This document shows, piece by piece, positions 9,009-19,100 of a DNA stretch of 64,000 nt. Every line of letters begins with the position of its first letter. The stretch's first letter is position 1. The notes under the pieces are model-generated. The model ran no database searches. It was not told where the DNA came from and saw only the letters and a program-made list of their open reading frames with translations. A program made the position numbers and the translations under genes. Origin of the DNA: Xylophilus rhododendri (GTDB lineage: Bacteria > Pseudomonadota > Gammaproteobacteria > Burkholderiales > Burkholderiaceae_C); the NCBI RefSeq assembly GCF_009906855.1, contig NZ_CP047650.1, positions 2,294,001 to 2,358,000 on the forward strand. Direction: 5' to 3'.

Positions 9009-10337
9009 ATGTCCGACCTCGACCTGCCCGAAGTACCCGCCGAAGCCCTGGAACCGGTCGACGACACCCACTACCGCCAGGCCTTCGGCGCGCTGTGCGA
9101 GGACAAGGTGGTCAGCGCCAGCACCACCATCTACGCGGCCAACGGCACCAAGCTGATCGAGAAGGGCTCGCGCATCGACCGCGAGTTGTACGCCCGGCTG
9201 GTGCAGCACAAACTGCGCGATCCGATCGACCAGCAGATCGGCGTGGAAGGCATGGTCAGCGCCGACAGCCTGCTGGCCCTGGCCGAGGAACTGATCGCCA
9301 CCCACCCGGTGCCGCGCCTGCTGGCCGCAGCCCTCGGCCAGCGTGAGCCGCTGCTGCAGCCGCTGCGCGAGGTGCCGCTGCCCGGCCCCATCGCTCTCAA
9401 GCTCACCCTGATGCGCGACCGCTATGCCGGCCTGCTGCAGCATGCGATGGCCGGCGCCCTGGTGGCGCTGTTCCTGGCCGACCGGCTGGGCCTGCCCGCC
9501 GCTGACCGCGCCCAACTGGCCACCGCCGCCCTGCTGCGCGACATCGGCATGCTGCACATGGACCCGTCCTGGCTGCTGCCGCAGCGGCGCCTGAGCGCGG
9601 CCGAGCGGCGCCACCTGCATGCGCATCCGATCACCTCGATGCTGCTGATCCGTACCCAGGGCGGCTATGCGCCCGAGGTCGCCACCGCCGTGTTCGAGCA
9701 CCACGAACGGCTGGACGGCAGCGGTTATCCGCGCGGCGCGCGCGGCGAGAAGATCTCGGCGCCGGGCCAGATCCTGCTGCTGGCCGAACTGGTCTCGGCG
9801 CTAGGGGAAAAGTTCGGCGATGCCTCGCCGCATCGCCTGGGCCTGGTGCTGCGGCTCAACCGCCGTGCGTTGCCGCTCGCCCTGGTGGCCCAGTTGCTGC
9901 CGGCCCTGCAGGGCGAGCCGCTGCCGACGGCCGCGCGGGTGGAGGCGGCGTCGCAGAAGTTCGCCGTCATCGCCAGCGCCTTCGAGCGCTGGACCGAACT
10001 GCAGGCCGGCGTGGAGCGCAGCCAGCTCACCGGCCCGGCCCATGCCCTGCTGAACGCCCGGCTGGCGGGCCTGCGCCAGTCGCTGATCGAGGCCGGCGGC
10101 GCGCCGGAGGAGCCGCACCTGCTGCTGGCCCATGCGGCCGGCGACGAACTGCACATCGCCGATGCGCTGGCCCTGGGCCGCGAGGCGCTGTGGCAGCTCG
10201 ACACCATCTGCGGCGACGTGCTGCAGCGCTGGCCCCGGCTGGCCGAGACGGATGGCGCGGAATCGCCGGCCGAATCGGCGGTGGCGCAGTGGTGCGACGC
10301 GACCGGCGGCATGCTGGCCGGCCTGGCCGAAGCCTAG
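9009..10337 (+). CDS. HD-GYP-like phosphohydrolase domain protein with an altered HD motif
   Basis: 442 residues. Residues ~140-260 match the HD-GYP family of c-di-GMP phosphodiesterases: H145, the HD-motif helix, H202/H206, HHE (231-233) and DGSGYP (236-241). In the HD signature (normally LLHDIG) the His is Arg: [10 protein letters not shown]177-D178. A metal ligand is therefore lost and activity is doubtful; it may be a sensor or scaffold. N-terminal ~100 residues precede the HD region without an obvious REC domain; the C-terminal ~170 residues are helical and unassigned. No membrane segment is seen. Ends convergently with dtd, their stop codons sharing bases. Confidence 0.8.
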   Translation: MSDLDLPEVPAEALEPVDDTHYRQAFGALCEDKVVSASTTIYAANGTKLIEKGSRIDRELYARLVQHKLRDPIDQQIGVEGMVSADSLLALAEELIATHPVPRLLAAALGQREPLLQPLREVPLPGPIALKLTLMRDRYAGLLQHAMAGALVALFLADRLGLPAADRAQLATAALLRDIGMLHMDPSWLLPQRRLSAAERRHLHAHPITSMLLIRTQGGYAPEVATAVFEHHERLDGSGYPRGARGEKISAPGQILLLAELVSALGEKFGDASPHRLGLVLRLNRRALPLALVAQLLPALQGEPLPTAARVEAASQKFAVIASAFERWTELQAGVERSQLTGPAHALLNARLAGLRQSLIEAGGAPEEPHLLLAHAAGDELHIADALALGREALWQLDTICGDVLQRWPRLAETDGAESPAESAVAQWCDATGGMLAGLAEA

Positions 10338-10792
10338 GCGGCTGCTGCCGGAGGCCGCACGGTCAGCGGAATGGTCACCGGCCCGTCGTTGACCAGGTGC
10401 ACCTGCATGTCGGCGCCGAAGCGGCCGGTCTCCACCACCGGATGCGCGGCGCGGGCCAGCACCACCAGCTGGTCGTAGAGCCGGCGGCCGTCGTCCGGCG
10501 CGGCGGCGGCGCTGAAGCCCGGGCGGTTGCCGCTGCGGGTATCGGCCGCCAGGGTGAACTGGCTGACCAGCAGCAGGCCGCCGGCCACGTCCTGCAGGCT
10601 GAGGTTCATCTTGCCCTCGGCATCCGAGAAGATGCGCAGCTTGAGCAGCCGCGCCAGCAGGCGTTCGGCCTCCTTTTCCGTATCGCCCTTCTCGGCGCAG
10701 ACCAGCACCATCAGGCCCTGCCCGATCGCGCCCACCGTTTCGCCACCAATCTCCACGCGCGCCTGGCGCACCCGCTGCAGCACTGCCAGCAT
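10334..10792 (-). CDS. dtd: D-aminoacyl-tRNA deacylase
   Basis: 152 residues from the ATG at 10792 ([15 protein letters not shown]), the canonical start; the longer frame to 10843 adds an unrelated lead. Active-site motifs SQFTL (77-81) and NDGPVT (135-140, containing the Gly-cisPro motif) are both present. The enzyme removes D-amino acids (and Gly from tRNA-Ala) mischarged onto tRNA in the cytoplasm. Convergent with the HD-GYP-like gene, divergent from gor. Confidence 0.97.
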   Translation of the reverse strand: MLAVLQRVRQARVEIGGETVGAIGQGLMVLVCAEKGDTEKEAERLLARLLKLRIFSDAEGKMNLSLQDVAGGLLLVSQFTLAADTRSGNRPGFSAAAAPDDGRRLYDQLVVLARAAHPVVETGRFGADMQVHLVNDGPVTIPLTVRPPAAAA

Positions 10793-10890
10793 GTCCCTGT
10801 CCGATCCCGTTTGTTTACACGAGCGCGCATGGTAGCGGCGCACAGGCGCTACGCTTGCCGGCTCATCCGAAACCGACTTCCCAAAGCCCT

Positions 10891-12264
10891 ATGACCGATC
10901 GCCACGACTTCGACCTTCTTGTCATCGGCGGCGGCAGCGCCGGTGTGCGCTGCGCCCGCATGGCCGCGCAGCGCGGCGCCAAAGTGGCGCTGGTGGAGGC
11001 CGCGGCGCTGGGCGGCACCTGCGTCAATGTGGGCTGCATTCCCAAGAAGCTCTACAGCTACGCGGCCGGCTACGGCGAGGGTTTCGTCGAATCGGCCGGC
11101 TACGGCTGGGAAGGCCCACCACCCTCCTTCAACTGGGACAAGCTCAAGCAGGCGCGCGCTGCCGAGATCCGGCGCCTGAACGGCGTCTACGGCAACCTGC
11201 TCAAGGCCGCCGGCGTCACCGTCATCGAAGGCTGGGCCAAGCTCGACGGCCCGCACCATGTGGTGGTCGACAAGAAGCGCCACAGCGCCCGCCACATCGT
11301 GCTGGCCACCGGCGGCATGCCCCATGTGCCGGACGTGGCCGGGCGCGAACATGCGATCACCTCCGAACAGATGTTCGACCTGGCCCCCTTCCCCAAGCGC
11401 CTGGCCGTGGTGGGCGGCGGCTACATCGCCTGCGAAATGGCCTCCATCTTCCACGCCCTGGGCGCCGAGGTGACCCTGCTGCAGCGCGGCGGCGCGCTGC
11501 TGGCGGGCTTCGACGGCGAGGTGCGGCGCTTCATCGCCTCCGAGATGGGCAAGGCCGGCATCGAGATCAAGCTCAACTGGGCGGTCGAGGGCATCACCCG
11601 CCATGCCGACGGCAGCTTCTGCGTGACCAGCGACAGCCACGGCTCGATCTGCGAGGCCGATGTGGTGCTGTACGCCACCGGCCGCAAGCCGCTGACCGCC
11701 GGGCTGGGGCTGGAGGAGGTCGGCGTGAAGCTCGACGCGCAGGGCGCGGTGGTGGTCGATGGCGACTACCGCAGCAGCGTGCAATCGGTCTACGCCATCG
11801 GCGACATCTCGTCCTCCAAGCAGCTGACCCCGGTGGCGCTGGCCGAGGCCATGGCGCTGGTCGACACGCTCTTCGGCGACGGCAAACGCAAGGTCGACTA
11901 CGAATACATCCCGACCGCCGTCTTCACCCACCCCAACATCGGCACCGTGGGCCGCACCGAGGAGCAGGCGCGCAGCGACTTCGACCGCGAGGACATCGAG
12001 ATCTACCGCGCCGACTTCCGCTCGCTGCGCCACACGCTCTCGGGCAGCCAGGAACGCTGCTTCGTCAAGCTGGTGGTGCAGAAGTCCAGCGACCGGGTGC
12101 TGGGCCTGCACATGGTGGGGCCGGATGCCGGCGAGATCGTGCAGGGCTTCGCGGTGGCGATGCGGGCCGGCGCGACCAAGGCGCTGTTCGACACCACCAT
12201 CGGCGTGCACCCCACACTGGCCGAGGAGTTCGTCACCCTGCGCGAGCCCGCGGTGGACGACTGA
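10891..12264 (+). CDS. gor: Glutathione-disulfide reductase
   Basis: 457 residues. FAD-binding GGGSAGVRCA near the N-terminus, redox-active disulfide GGTCVNVGCIPKK (C44/C49), an NAD(P) Rossmann motif GGGYIACEMA in the middle, a second FAD contact YAIGDISS and the catalytic C-terminal GVHPTLAEE (H440, E445). It reduces glutathione disulfide with NADPH in the cytoplasm. The dimer-interface residues of GSSG reductases rather than of lipoamide dehydrogenases fit (GCIPKKLYSYAA). The 3' end overlaps the convergent LysR gene by about 32 bases. Confidence 0.95.
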   Translation: MTDRHDFDLLVIGGGSAGVRCARMAAQRGAKVALVEAAALGGTCVNVGCIPKKLYSYAAGYGEGFVESAGYGWEGPPPSFNWDKLKQARAAEIRRLNGVYGNLLKAAGVTVIEGWAKLDGPHHVVVDKKRHSARHIVLATGGMPHVPDVAGREHAITSEQMFDLAPFPKRLAVVGGGYIACEMASIFHALGAEVTLLQRGGALLAGFDGEVRRFIASEMGKAGIEIKLNWAVEGITRHADGSFCVTSDSHGSICEADVVLYATGRKPLTAGLGLEEVGVKLDAQGAVVVDGDYRSSVQSVYAIGDISSSKQLTPVALAEAMALVDTLFGDGKRKVDYEYIPTAVFTHPNIGTVGRTEEQARSDFDREDIEIYRADFRSLRHTLSGSQERCFVKLVVQKSSDRVLGLHMVGPDAGEIVQGFAVAMRAGATKALFDTTIGVHPTLAEEFVTLREPAVDD

Positions 12265-13156
12265 GGCCGGGCGGCGGCAACAGCAGCCAGTCCAGCAGGC
12301 GGCGCGCCGGCGGCGGCAGTTCGGGGGTATCGCGCACGCACAGCATCAGCGAGCGCCGGGCCCAGGCATCCGACAGGGGCACACGCTGCAATCCGCCCTG
12401 CCTAGCGCAGCGCACGGCCACCGCCTGCGGCACGATGGCCGGCGCCACGCCCTGCGCCACCATGCGGCAGACGGCATCGAAACCACGCAGGCGGATGCGG
12501 TAGCGCAGGCGCTGGCCCAGGCGGCGGGCGTGCAGGGCCAGGTGTTCGTCCAGCGCGCTGCCGGGCGACAGGCCGACCAGCTCCAGGGCCAGCACTTCGG
12601 AGAAAGCCACGCCCGTGCGGCCCGCCAGTTCGTGGCCGCGCGGCACGGCCAGCACCAGCGGATCGGCCCGCAAGGCATGGGCTTGCAGCCCTTCGATATC
12701 GACCGAGTCGGCCACCACGCCCATGTCGCACAGGCCGTGGCGCAGCGCATCGACGATTGCCGCGCTGCCGCGCTCTTCCAGCGCCACCGACATGGCCGGA
12801 TGCGCCACCAGGAAGCCGGCCAGCCGGTCGGGCAGCCAGTCGCTCATGGCCGCGCTGTTGCACAGCAGGCGCACATGGCCGCGCTGGCCCGAGGCGTGGT
12901 CGTCGAGTTCTCCCTGCAGCTGCTCGACCTGGCGCAGCAGCTGCAGGGCGTGGTGCAGCAGGGTGCGGCCGGCCGGGGTGGCGGCCACGCCGCGCGGCGT
13001 GCGTGTCAGCAGCGGTGTGCCCAGACGCGCCTCCATGCCGCGTATGCGTTCGCTGGCCGAGGCCAGGGTGATGCAGCTGGCCTCGGCACCGGCGGTGATG
13101 GTGCCGGCCTCCAGCACATGGACGAAGAGCCGCAGGTCGGTCAGGTCGAAACGCAT
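12233..13156 (-). CDS. LysR-family transcriptional regulator
   Basis: 307 residues. N-terminal winged HTH (DLRLFVHVLEAGTITAGAEASCITLASASERIRGMEARLG) followed by a substrate-binding domain with GMVA/GVAPAIVPQAVA near residue 240. It is divergent from the TauE/SafE exporter gene with about 97 bases between starts, the usual LysR arrangement, so it probably controls that exporter. Its last 10 codons overlap the end of gor on the opposite strand. Confidence 0.9.
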   Translation of the reverse strand: MRFDLTDLRLFVHVLEAGTITAGAEASCITLASASERIRGMEARLGTPLLTRTPRGVAATPAGRTLLHHALQLLRQVEQLQGELDDHASGQRGHVRLLCNSAAMSDWLPDRLAGFLVAHPAMSVALEERGSAAIVDALRHGLCDMGVVADSVDIEGLQAHALRADPLVLAVPRGHELAGRTGVAFSEVLALELVGLSPGSALDEHLALHARRLGQRLRYRIRLRGFDAVCRMVAQGVAPAIVPQAVAVRCARQGGLQRVPLSDAWARRSLMLCVRDTPELPPPARRLLDWLLLPPPGLSRPPRARAG

Positions 13157-13253
13157 GGCGGCAAGTTAGCACGGGTAGCCTCAGGCTGGGGCTGAGGCGG
13201 GCTGAGCCGAATCCCGATGGCGGCGGGCCGCTCGCGTCCGGACAATCGCCGGC

Positions 13254-14017
13254 ATGCTGCATTCGACGTTTTCCCCCTGGGGCTGGGCCTTCGCGGCCAC
13301 GGCGGTGTTCATCCTGGCGGGACTGGTCAAGGGCGTCGTCGGGCTCGGCCTGCCGACCGTGGCCATGGCCTTGCTGGCGCTGTTCATGTCGCCGGCCGAG
13401 GCGGCGGCGATGCTGGTGATTCCGAGCCTGGTGACCAACCTCTGGCAGCTCAGGCCGTGGAGCGCGTTGCCCGCCCTGTTGCGCAGGCTGCGGGGCATGC
13501 TGGTGGGGACCTGCGTGGGAACGGGGATCGGTGCCTGGCTGCTGGGCGCACCCTCCGGCCACTGGGCCGCGCTGGCGTTGGGTGTGATCCTGATGGCTTA
13601 TGCGGCCTGGGGCTGTCCGGCGCGCGGCTGTCGGTCCAGCCTTCACGCGAGGCGGCGCTGGGTCCGGCGGTGGGCTTGGTCACCGGCCTCATCACCAATG
13701 CCACCGGCGTCTTCATGCTGCCCGCCGTGCCCTATCTGCAGGCCCTGGGGCTGCAGCGGGACGAACTGGTGCAGGCGATGGGGATTTCGTTCACGGTATC
13801 GACCCTGGCATTGGCGCTGGGACTGGCGGCCAACGGGGCGTACACGGGTGCCGGCGTCGCATCGTCTGTGGCGATGCTTGTGCCCGCGCTGGCGGGCATG
13901 ACGCTGGGGCAATGGCTGCGGGGCCTGTTGTCTCCTGCCCTCTTCCGCAAAGTCTTCCTGATATCGGTGGCCGTGCTGGGCGCGCACATGACGGCGCACG
14001 CCCTGCAGCTCTATTGA
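13254..14017 (+). pseudogene. TauE/SafE-type anion exporter, frameshifted
   Basis: A multi-helix TauE/SafE permease (8 predicted helices, ~254 residues if repaired). The ATG at 13254 begins MLHSTFSPWGWAFAATAVFI and the frame is good to about residue 119 (LMAYAAWG), then goes into Arg-rich nonsense. The correct sequence continues in another frame (LSGARLSVQPSREAALGPAVG ... AHALQLY) to 14017. One extra G in the run at 13607-13610 would restore the reading frame. Members export sulfite or organosulfonates, or import/export small acids. The divergent LysR gene is its likely regulator. It is either a recent pseudogene or an assembly error. Confidence 0.8.
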
Positions 14018-14047
14018 GGCTGCTTCAAGGCGCGGCGTGCCTTGTGC

Positions 14048-14317
14048 TCAGCTGAACAGCTGGGGGATGAAGTTGGGATCGGTGCTGCTGATCAGGTCGC
14101 GCCACAGCGGGAAGTTGGCTTCGTCCATGTCCTTGTCGAAGGCGGCGGTGACGGCCTCCTTGCGGGTCGGCGGCATTTCGTCGAGCGGCTGGATGCGGCG
14201 CAGCTTGAGGTTGCGCAGCTCGTCTGAACGCTCCATCGCGGCCAGCACCGCTTCCGGATTCATCATCAGGGCGAAGGGATTGGCCACCTGAAGGGTGCCG
14301 TTGGTGTTGGTGCTCAT
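14048..14317 (-). CDS. Small conserved-looking hypothetical protein
   Basis: 89 residues, start MSTNTNGTLQVANPF, end NFIPQLFS. No signal peptide or membrane segment; charged and helical (LAAMERSDELRNLKLRRIQPLDE). A GAAGGTC sequence lies upstream of the ATG. The lysine/arginine spacing and high-GC codon positions support a real gene, and nothing competes on the other strand. The function is unknown to me. Confidence 0.65.
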   Translation of the reverse strand: MSTNTNGTLQVANPFALMMNPEAVLAAMERSDELRNLKLRRIQPLDEMPPTRKEAVTAAFDKDMDEANFPLWRDLISSTDPNFIPQLFS

Positions 14318-14513
14318 ATTGGTTGACCTTCTTATGGATGCGGTGTCGACCGCGGTTGGCTTCGGTGACGTAACGGTTGTACGCAGATGCGATGGATGGA
14401 CTTTAGACAGGGACTGGGCCCGGGCAAGTCAGGTCCCGGCGCCTGGACATGTAGGAATTTGTCTGCTGTGCCGGCGGTCCGGGGACTGCGGCGGCTGGCG
14501 GCACAATGAACGC

Positions 14514-15995
14514 ATGCCGTACACGCCAGACTCCATCGCCACCCGTTCGTTCACCGACCCCGACGCCGCCATGGCCCAGGTGCGGACCATCTACGACGCC
14601 AGCCTGGCGCATCTGCGCGGCGCCATGCAGCGCTTCGTCGCCGGGGAGGATCTGCCCGGCCATGTACGCGCTTGCTACCCCTTCGTGCGTATACATACGG
14701 AAACCGTCCTGCGGGCCGATTCGGCGCTGGCCTACGGCTTCGTGGAAGGCCCCGGCACCTACGAGACCACCATCACCCGGCCCGACCTGTTCAGCCGCTA
14801 CCTCACGGAGCAGTTCCGCCTGCTGCGCCGCAGCCATGGCGTGGAGATGGAAGTGGGCGTGAGCACCCAGCCGATCCCGGTGCACTTCTCCTTCGTGGAG
14901 AACGACCACATCGAAGGCAACCTCACCCCGGCGCGCCGCATGATGATGCGCGACGTGTTCGACCTGCCCGACCTGGCCGCGATGGACGACGGCATCGCCA
15001 ACGGCACCCAGCGGCCGCAGCCCGGCGCGGCCCTGCCGCTGTCGCTCTTCACCGCGCCGCGCATCGACTACTCGCTGCACCGGCTGCGCCACTACACCGG
15101 CACCGCGCCGGAGTGGTTCCAGAACTTCGTGCTGTTCACCAACTACCAGTTCTACATCGACGAGTTCGTGCGCCTGGGCCATGCCGAGATGGCGAACGAA
15201 GACAGCGAATACATCGCCTTCATCGAGCCCGGCAACGTGGTCACCCGCCGCCGCGGCCTGCCCGCCAAGGCCGGCGACGAGCTGGGCGCCGCGCCGCCGC
15301 GCCTGCCGCAGATGCCCGGCTACCACCTGGTGCGCGCCGACCATGGCGGCATCAGCATGGTCAACATCGGCGTGGGCCCGAGCAATGCCAAGACCATCAC
15401 CGACCACATCGCCGTGCTGCGCCCCCATGCCTGGCTGATGCTGGGCCACTGCGCCGGCCTGCGCAACAGCCAGCAGCTGGGCGACTACGTGCTGGCCCAC
15501 GGCTATGTGCGCGAGGACCATGTGCTGGACGAGGAACTGCCGCTGTGGGTGCCCATTCCCGCCCTGGCCGAGATTCAGCTCGCGCTGGAGAAGGCGGTGG
15601 CCGACGTCACCGGCCTGGAAGGCGCGGCCTTGAAGCGCGTGATGCGCACCGGCACCGTGGCCAGCACCGACAACCGCAACTGGGAGCTGCTGCCCGAGAA
15701 CGAACCCCAGCGCCGCTTCAGCCAGAGCCGGGCAGTCGCGCTGGACATGGAAAGCGCCACCATCGCCGCCAACGGCTTCCGTTTCCGGGTGCCTTACGGA
15801 ACGCTGCTGTGCGTGAGCGACAAGCCGCTGCACGGGGAGATCAAGCTGCCCGGCATGGCCAATCATTTCTACCGCGAGCGGGTGGACCAGCATCTGCGCA
15901 TCGGCATGCGGGCGATCGACATCCTGCGCGATGGCGGGATCGACCGGCTGCACAGCCGCAAGCTGCGGAGCTTCGCGGAAGTCGCCTTCCAGTAA
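14514..15995 (+). CDS. amn: AMP nucleosidase
   Basis: 493 residues, the usual length. N-terminal AMN domain (SLAHLRGAMQRFVAGE, the Arg-rich phosphate/arrangement region and ARRMMMRDVFDLPDLAAMDDGIANGT) and a C-terminal nucleoside phosphorylase fold with GHCAGLRNSQQLGDYVLAHGYVREDHVLDE and ALDMESATIAANGFRFRVPYGTLLCVSDKPLHGE. It hydrolyses AMP to adenine and ribose-5-phosphate, a purine-pool control step. The ATG at 14514 (MPYTPDSIATRSF) is chosen; the open frame extends upstream without a good start. Confidence 0.96.
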   Translation: MPYTPDSIATRSFTDPDAAMAQVRTIYDASLAHLRGAMQRFVAGEDLPGHVRACYPFVRIHTETVLRADSALAYGFVEGPGTYETTITRPDLFSRYLTEQFRLLRRSHGVEMEVGVSTQPIPVHFSFVENDHIEGNLTPARRMMMRDVFDLPDLAAMDDGIANGTQRPQPGAALPLSLFTAPRIDYSLHRLRHYTGTAPEWFQNFVLFTNYQFYIDEFVRLGHAEMANEDSEYIAFIEPGNVVTRRRGLPAKAGDELGAAPPRLPQMPGYHLVRADHGGISMVNIGVGPSNAKTITDHIAVLRPHAWLMLGHCAGLRNSQQLGDYVLAHGYVREDHVLDEELPLWVPIPALAEIQLALEKAVADVTGLEGAALKRVMRTGTVASTDNRNWELLPENEPQRRFSQSRAVALDMESATIAANGFRFRVPYGTLLCVSDKPLHGEIKLPGMANHFYRERVDQHLRIGMRAIDILRDGGIDRLHSRKLRSFAEVAFQ

Positions 15996-16066
15996 GCCTG
16001 GCCCGCTTCGCGGCGGGCCGGACGGGCCCGTCTGAAACTTCGGTTTTCTCCATCTCGAAAATCGAA

Positions 16067-16084
16067 GTGAACATTCACTATGAT
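16067..16084 (+). promoter_or_regulatory. GTGA-N4-TCAC palindrome abutting a TATGAT -10 box
   Basis: GTGAACATTCAC (16067-16078) is followed without a gap by TATGAT (16079-16084). The same arrangement, GTGAATGCTCAC then TATCAT, occurs at 19391-19408 before the paralogous gene. There is no good -35, so either an activator is needed, or a repressor covers the -10. The shared element implies co-regulation of the two secreted proteins. Confidence 0.6.
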
Positions 16085-16153
16085 CCCAGGCTTTGTTAGC
16101 CGGCCGGTTGCCCGCGTGTCGTGGCACCAGCCGTTCATCTGGACCTGGATCTC

Positions 16154-19100
16154 GTGACCGTACCCGCTCCCCATAGCCTTTCAAGGATTCCGCCACGCCA
16201 CTTGCCGGGCGTCTTTTTTCCCCGCCGGATCGCCGCCGCCCTCTTGCTGGCGGCATGCGGCAGTACCGGGGCCTGGGCCCAATCGCTCGTGTTCCGGTCC
16301 AACAGCATCTACACCGTTCCTCCGGGCGTGACCCAGCTGGCCGTCGACGTGGCGGGCGGCGGCGGGGGCGGTGGCGGCTCCGACCGGATGCCGGGCGGCT
16401 ATGGCGCAGCGGCGCCCCGGATCGCAGCCGTCCTGTACGTGACGCCCGGCGAGGTGCTCAGCATCGGCGTCGGCGGCGGCGGCGGCGCGGGCGGCAACAC
16501 CAAATGCGGCGGCGGCGGCCTGGGCGGAACAGGCTGGCGCTCGGGCGGCGATGGCGGCCGCTCGGGCTGCACGCTCAGCGCCACGTCGGGTGCTTCCGGC
16601 GGAGGCGGCGGAGGCGGCGGCTCCTCGGCCATCCTGCGCGGCGGCGTGCCGCTGATCCTCGGCGCTGGCGGCGGGGGTGGTGGTGGCGGCAGCTGGTCGT
16701 TCTCCGGCCTGGCCGCGGATTGGGGCGCGCCGGTCGCGCTCTACGCCGGCATCTCGGCCTTCGGCACACCGGGCGGCGCCCTGCCCGGCACCCAGGACGG
16801 CGGCGGCGGCGGCGGCGGCGGCGCGGGCTGCACGGCCGGCCCGGGCGGCGATGCCCATACCGACGGCTCAGCGCCCACACGCGCGGCAGGACCCGGCACA
16901 TCCTGCTACGCCGCCGGCGCGGTCGTGCCAGGCTCCGTGTCCTCAGGCACCGTGCCGGGCAGCTTCGGGGTCAGCGGCAACGTGGGGGCCTCCAGCGCAG
17001 GCGGGCCGGGCTACGTGGCGGTCCAGCCGATACAGCCGCCGGCGCAGCCCAGTGCCGCGCATTCCAGTCTCGCCGTCACGCTCGACCGCCAGCCGGCCGA
17101 TGGCAACACCGCCGACACGCTCCAGGCCACCATCCACGACGATCAGGACCAGCCGATGTCCGGCGTGAGAGTGGATTTCGCCGGCACGCCGGGCGTGCGC
17201 TTCGACGCAGGCGCAGCAGGTGCGCCGGGCGCCTGCATCAGTGGCGCCAACGGCCAGTGCACGGTGCGCGCCACCGCGACCGCGGCGGCCGGCCATGCCA
17301 CCCAGGCCGGCATCGGCGGCGCCGTCATCGGAACGCTCCACTACAGCTTCGTCGCCGGTCCGGCCAACGCCGGGCATTCGGGCCTGCGCATCCTCACCGA
17401 CAACGCCGTGGCCGACGGCGTGCAGGCCGACCAACTGGAGTTCCTGGTGCGCGACGCCTTCGACAACCCGGCGAACGGCGTCCTCGTCACCATCGCCTCA
17501 CCCGGCGCGGACGTGAGCTTCCAAGGCAGCGCCGCCGGCTCCTCCGGTAGCTGCACGACACAGGCGAACGGCATCTGCACGATCTCCGCCACGAGCGCCG
17601 GCGCGGCCGGCGGCAGCAAGAGCAGCGCGGTCACCGTGGCGGGCGCGGCGCTGTCCGGCAGCTTCAGCGCGGGTGGCTCCAGCTACGGACCGAGCCCGGC
17701 CGTCTTCCGCTTCGCGCCCTGGGTGCCGCGCCTGCAGATCGTCAAGCAGGTCTACAGCGCACGCTCCATCGGCGCGCAGACTTTCGTCTTCACCCTCGGC
17801 GGGCTGCAGTCGAACTCCGACAGCATCACCGTCAACGGCGCGGGCAGCGCCAGCGGGGCGCCCCTGCTCGGCCGGGTGGGCGGCGGGCCGATCACCATCA
17901 CCGAGCTGGGTTCCGCAGCATGGCCCGAGCCACCGGTCAGCGCCAGCTGCGTCGATCTGGCCAGCAGCAAGCCCGGCGAGACCTTCGGCAGTCTCTCAGG
18001 CAGCCAGCTCGTGATCCCCATCGAGCGCAGCCCTGCCGGCGCCGATCTGCGCTGCACGTTCGTCAATGCCCGCGGCGAGCAGATATCGGGACGGGTCTTC
18101 TCCGACATCGGCACCGGCGGCGGCACCGCCAACGACGGCATCCCCAACGGCGGCGAAGCGGGCCTGCCGGGCATGGCGGTCACCCTGAATGACTGCGGCA
18201 CCACCGTCTACGCCAGCACCGCCAGCGACGGCATCGGCAACTACCACCTGCCGGTCCCTCCACGACTGGCAGCCGGCGTCCGGGTGTGCGTGGACCTGTC
18301 GCGTCCCACGGCGGGCCGCGTCGGCACGGCGGGTTCCATCGGCGCAAGCCCCTTGCCCGCCGGCAGTGCGGTGCCGATGTTCGGCACCGCCTACCTCTAC
18401 AGCCGCGAGGCGGCGGCCGACCGCATCGGCTTCCAGTGGATGGGCAGCGGCACCGCCGGACTGAACTTCGGCAGCGTGCCGGCCAGCACCTTCGTGCAAT
18501 CCGCCAGCAAGACCGGCCGGCCGGGCGCGGCCGTGCAGTTCGCGCACCTCTTCACCGCCGGTACCTCCGGCAGCGTGAGTTTCTCGGTGGCCGGCTCCAC
18601 CGCCACGCCACCGCTGGACGGATGGATCGAAACCATCCTGGCCGATCCGGGCTGCAGCGGCCTCGCGCAGCCCGGCGCGGCGGTGCTCTACCCACCCTCG
18701 GTACCGCAGACGCTGGCGGCCGGGCAGACCCTGTGTGTGCTGCTGCGCGAGTCGATACCGGCACAGGCCGCTCCGGGCAGCCGGGACCAGGCCCGCGTCC
18801 ACGCCGACTTCCGCCTCACCGCCACCACGCCGCCGCTGACCACCAGCCATGAAGTGGAGGATGTGACCACCGTGGCGTCCGAAGGTGTGGAGCTGCAGAA
18901 GGAAGTGCGCAACGTGACCCAGGGCTCAGGCTTCGGTCTGAAGAACCAAGCCCGGCCCGGCGAAGTCCTGGAATACCGCATCACCTACGGCAACCACACG
19001 CCGGTGCCGGTCAAGCACCTGGTGGTCAGCGACAGCACGCCCGCCTACACCGGCTTCGTGAATGCGGTGGCCGACAGCACGCCCGCTGCCCTGGGGCATT

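Noticed and set aside
8388..9704. A 438-residue minus-strand open frame opposite ybeY and the HD-GYP-like gene
   Set aside because: Gly/Gln/Arg-rich composition, no domain, and two well-supported genes on the other strand.
14403..16256. A 617-residue minus-strand open frame opposite amn
   Set aside because: It is antisense to a clear AMP nucleosidase with no recognisable motif.
16350..16900. CRISPR or tandem repeat array in the GGC-rich stretch
   Set aside because: There is no regular repeat-spacer length; it codes for glycine runs in an intact reading frame.
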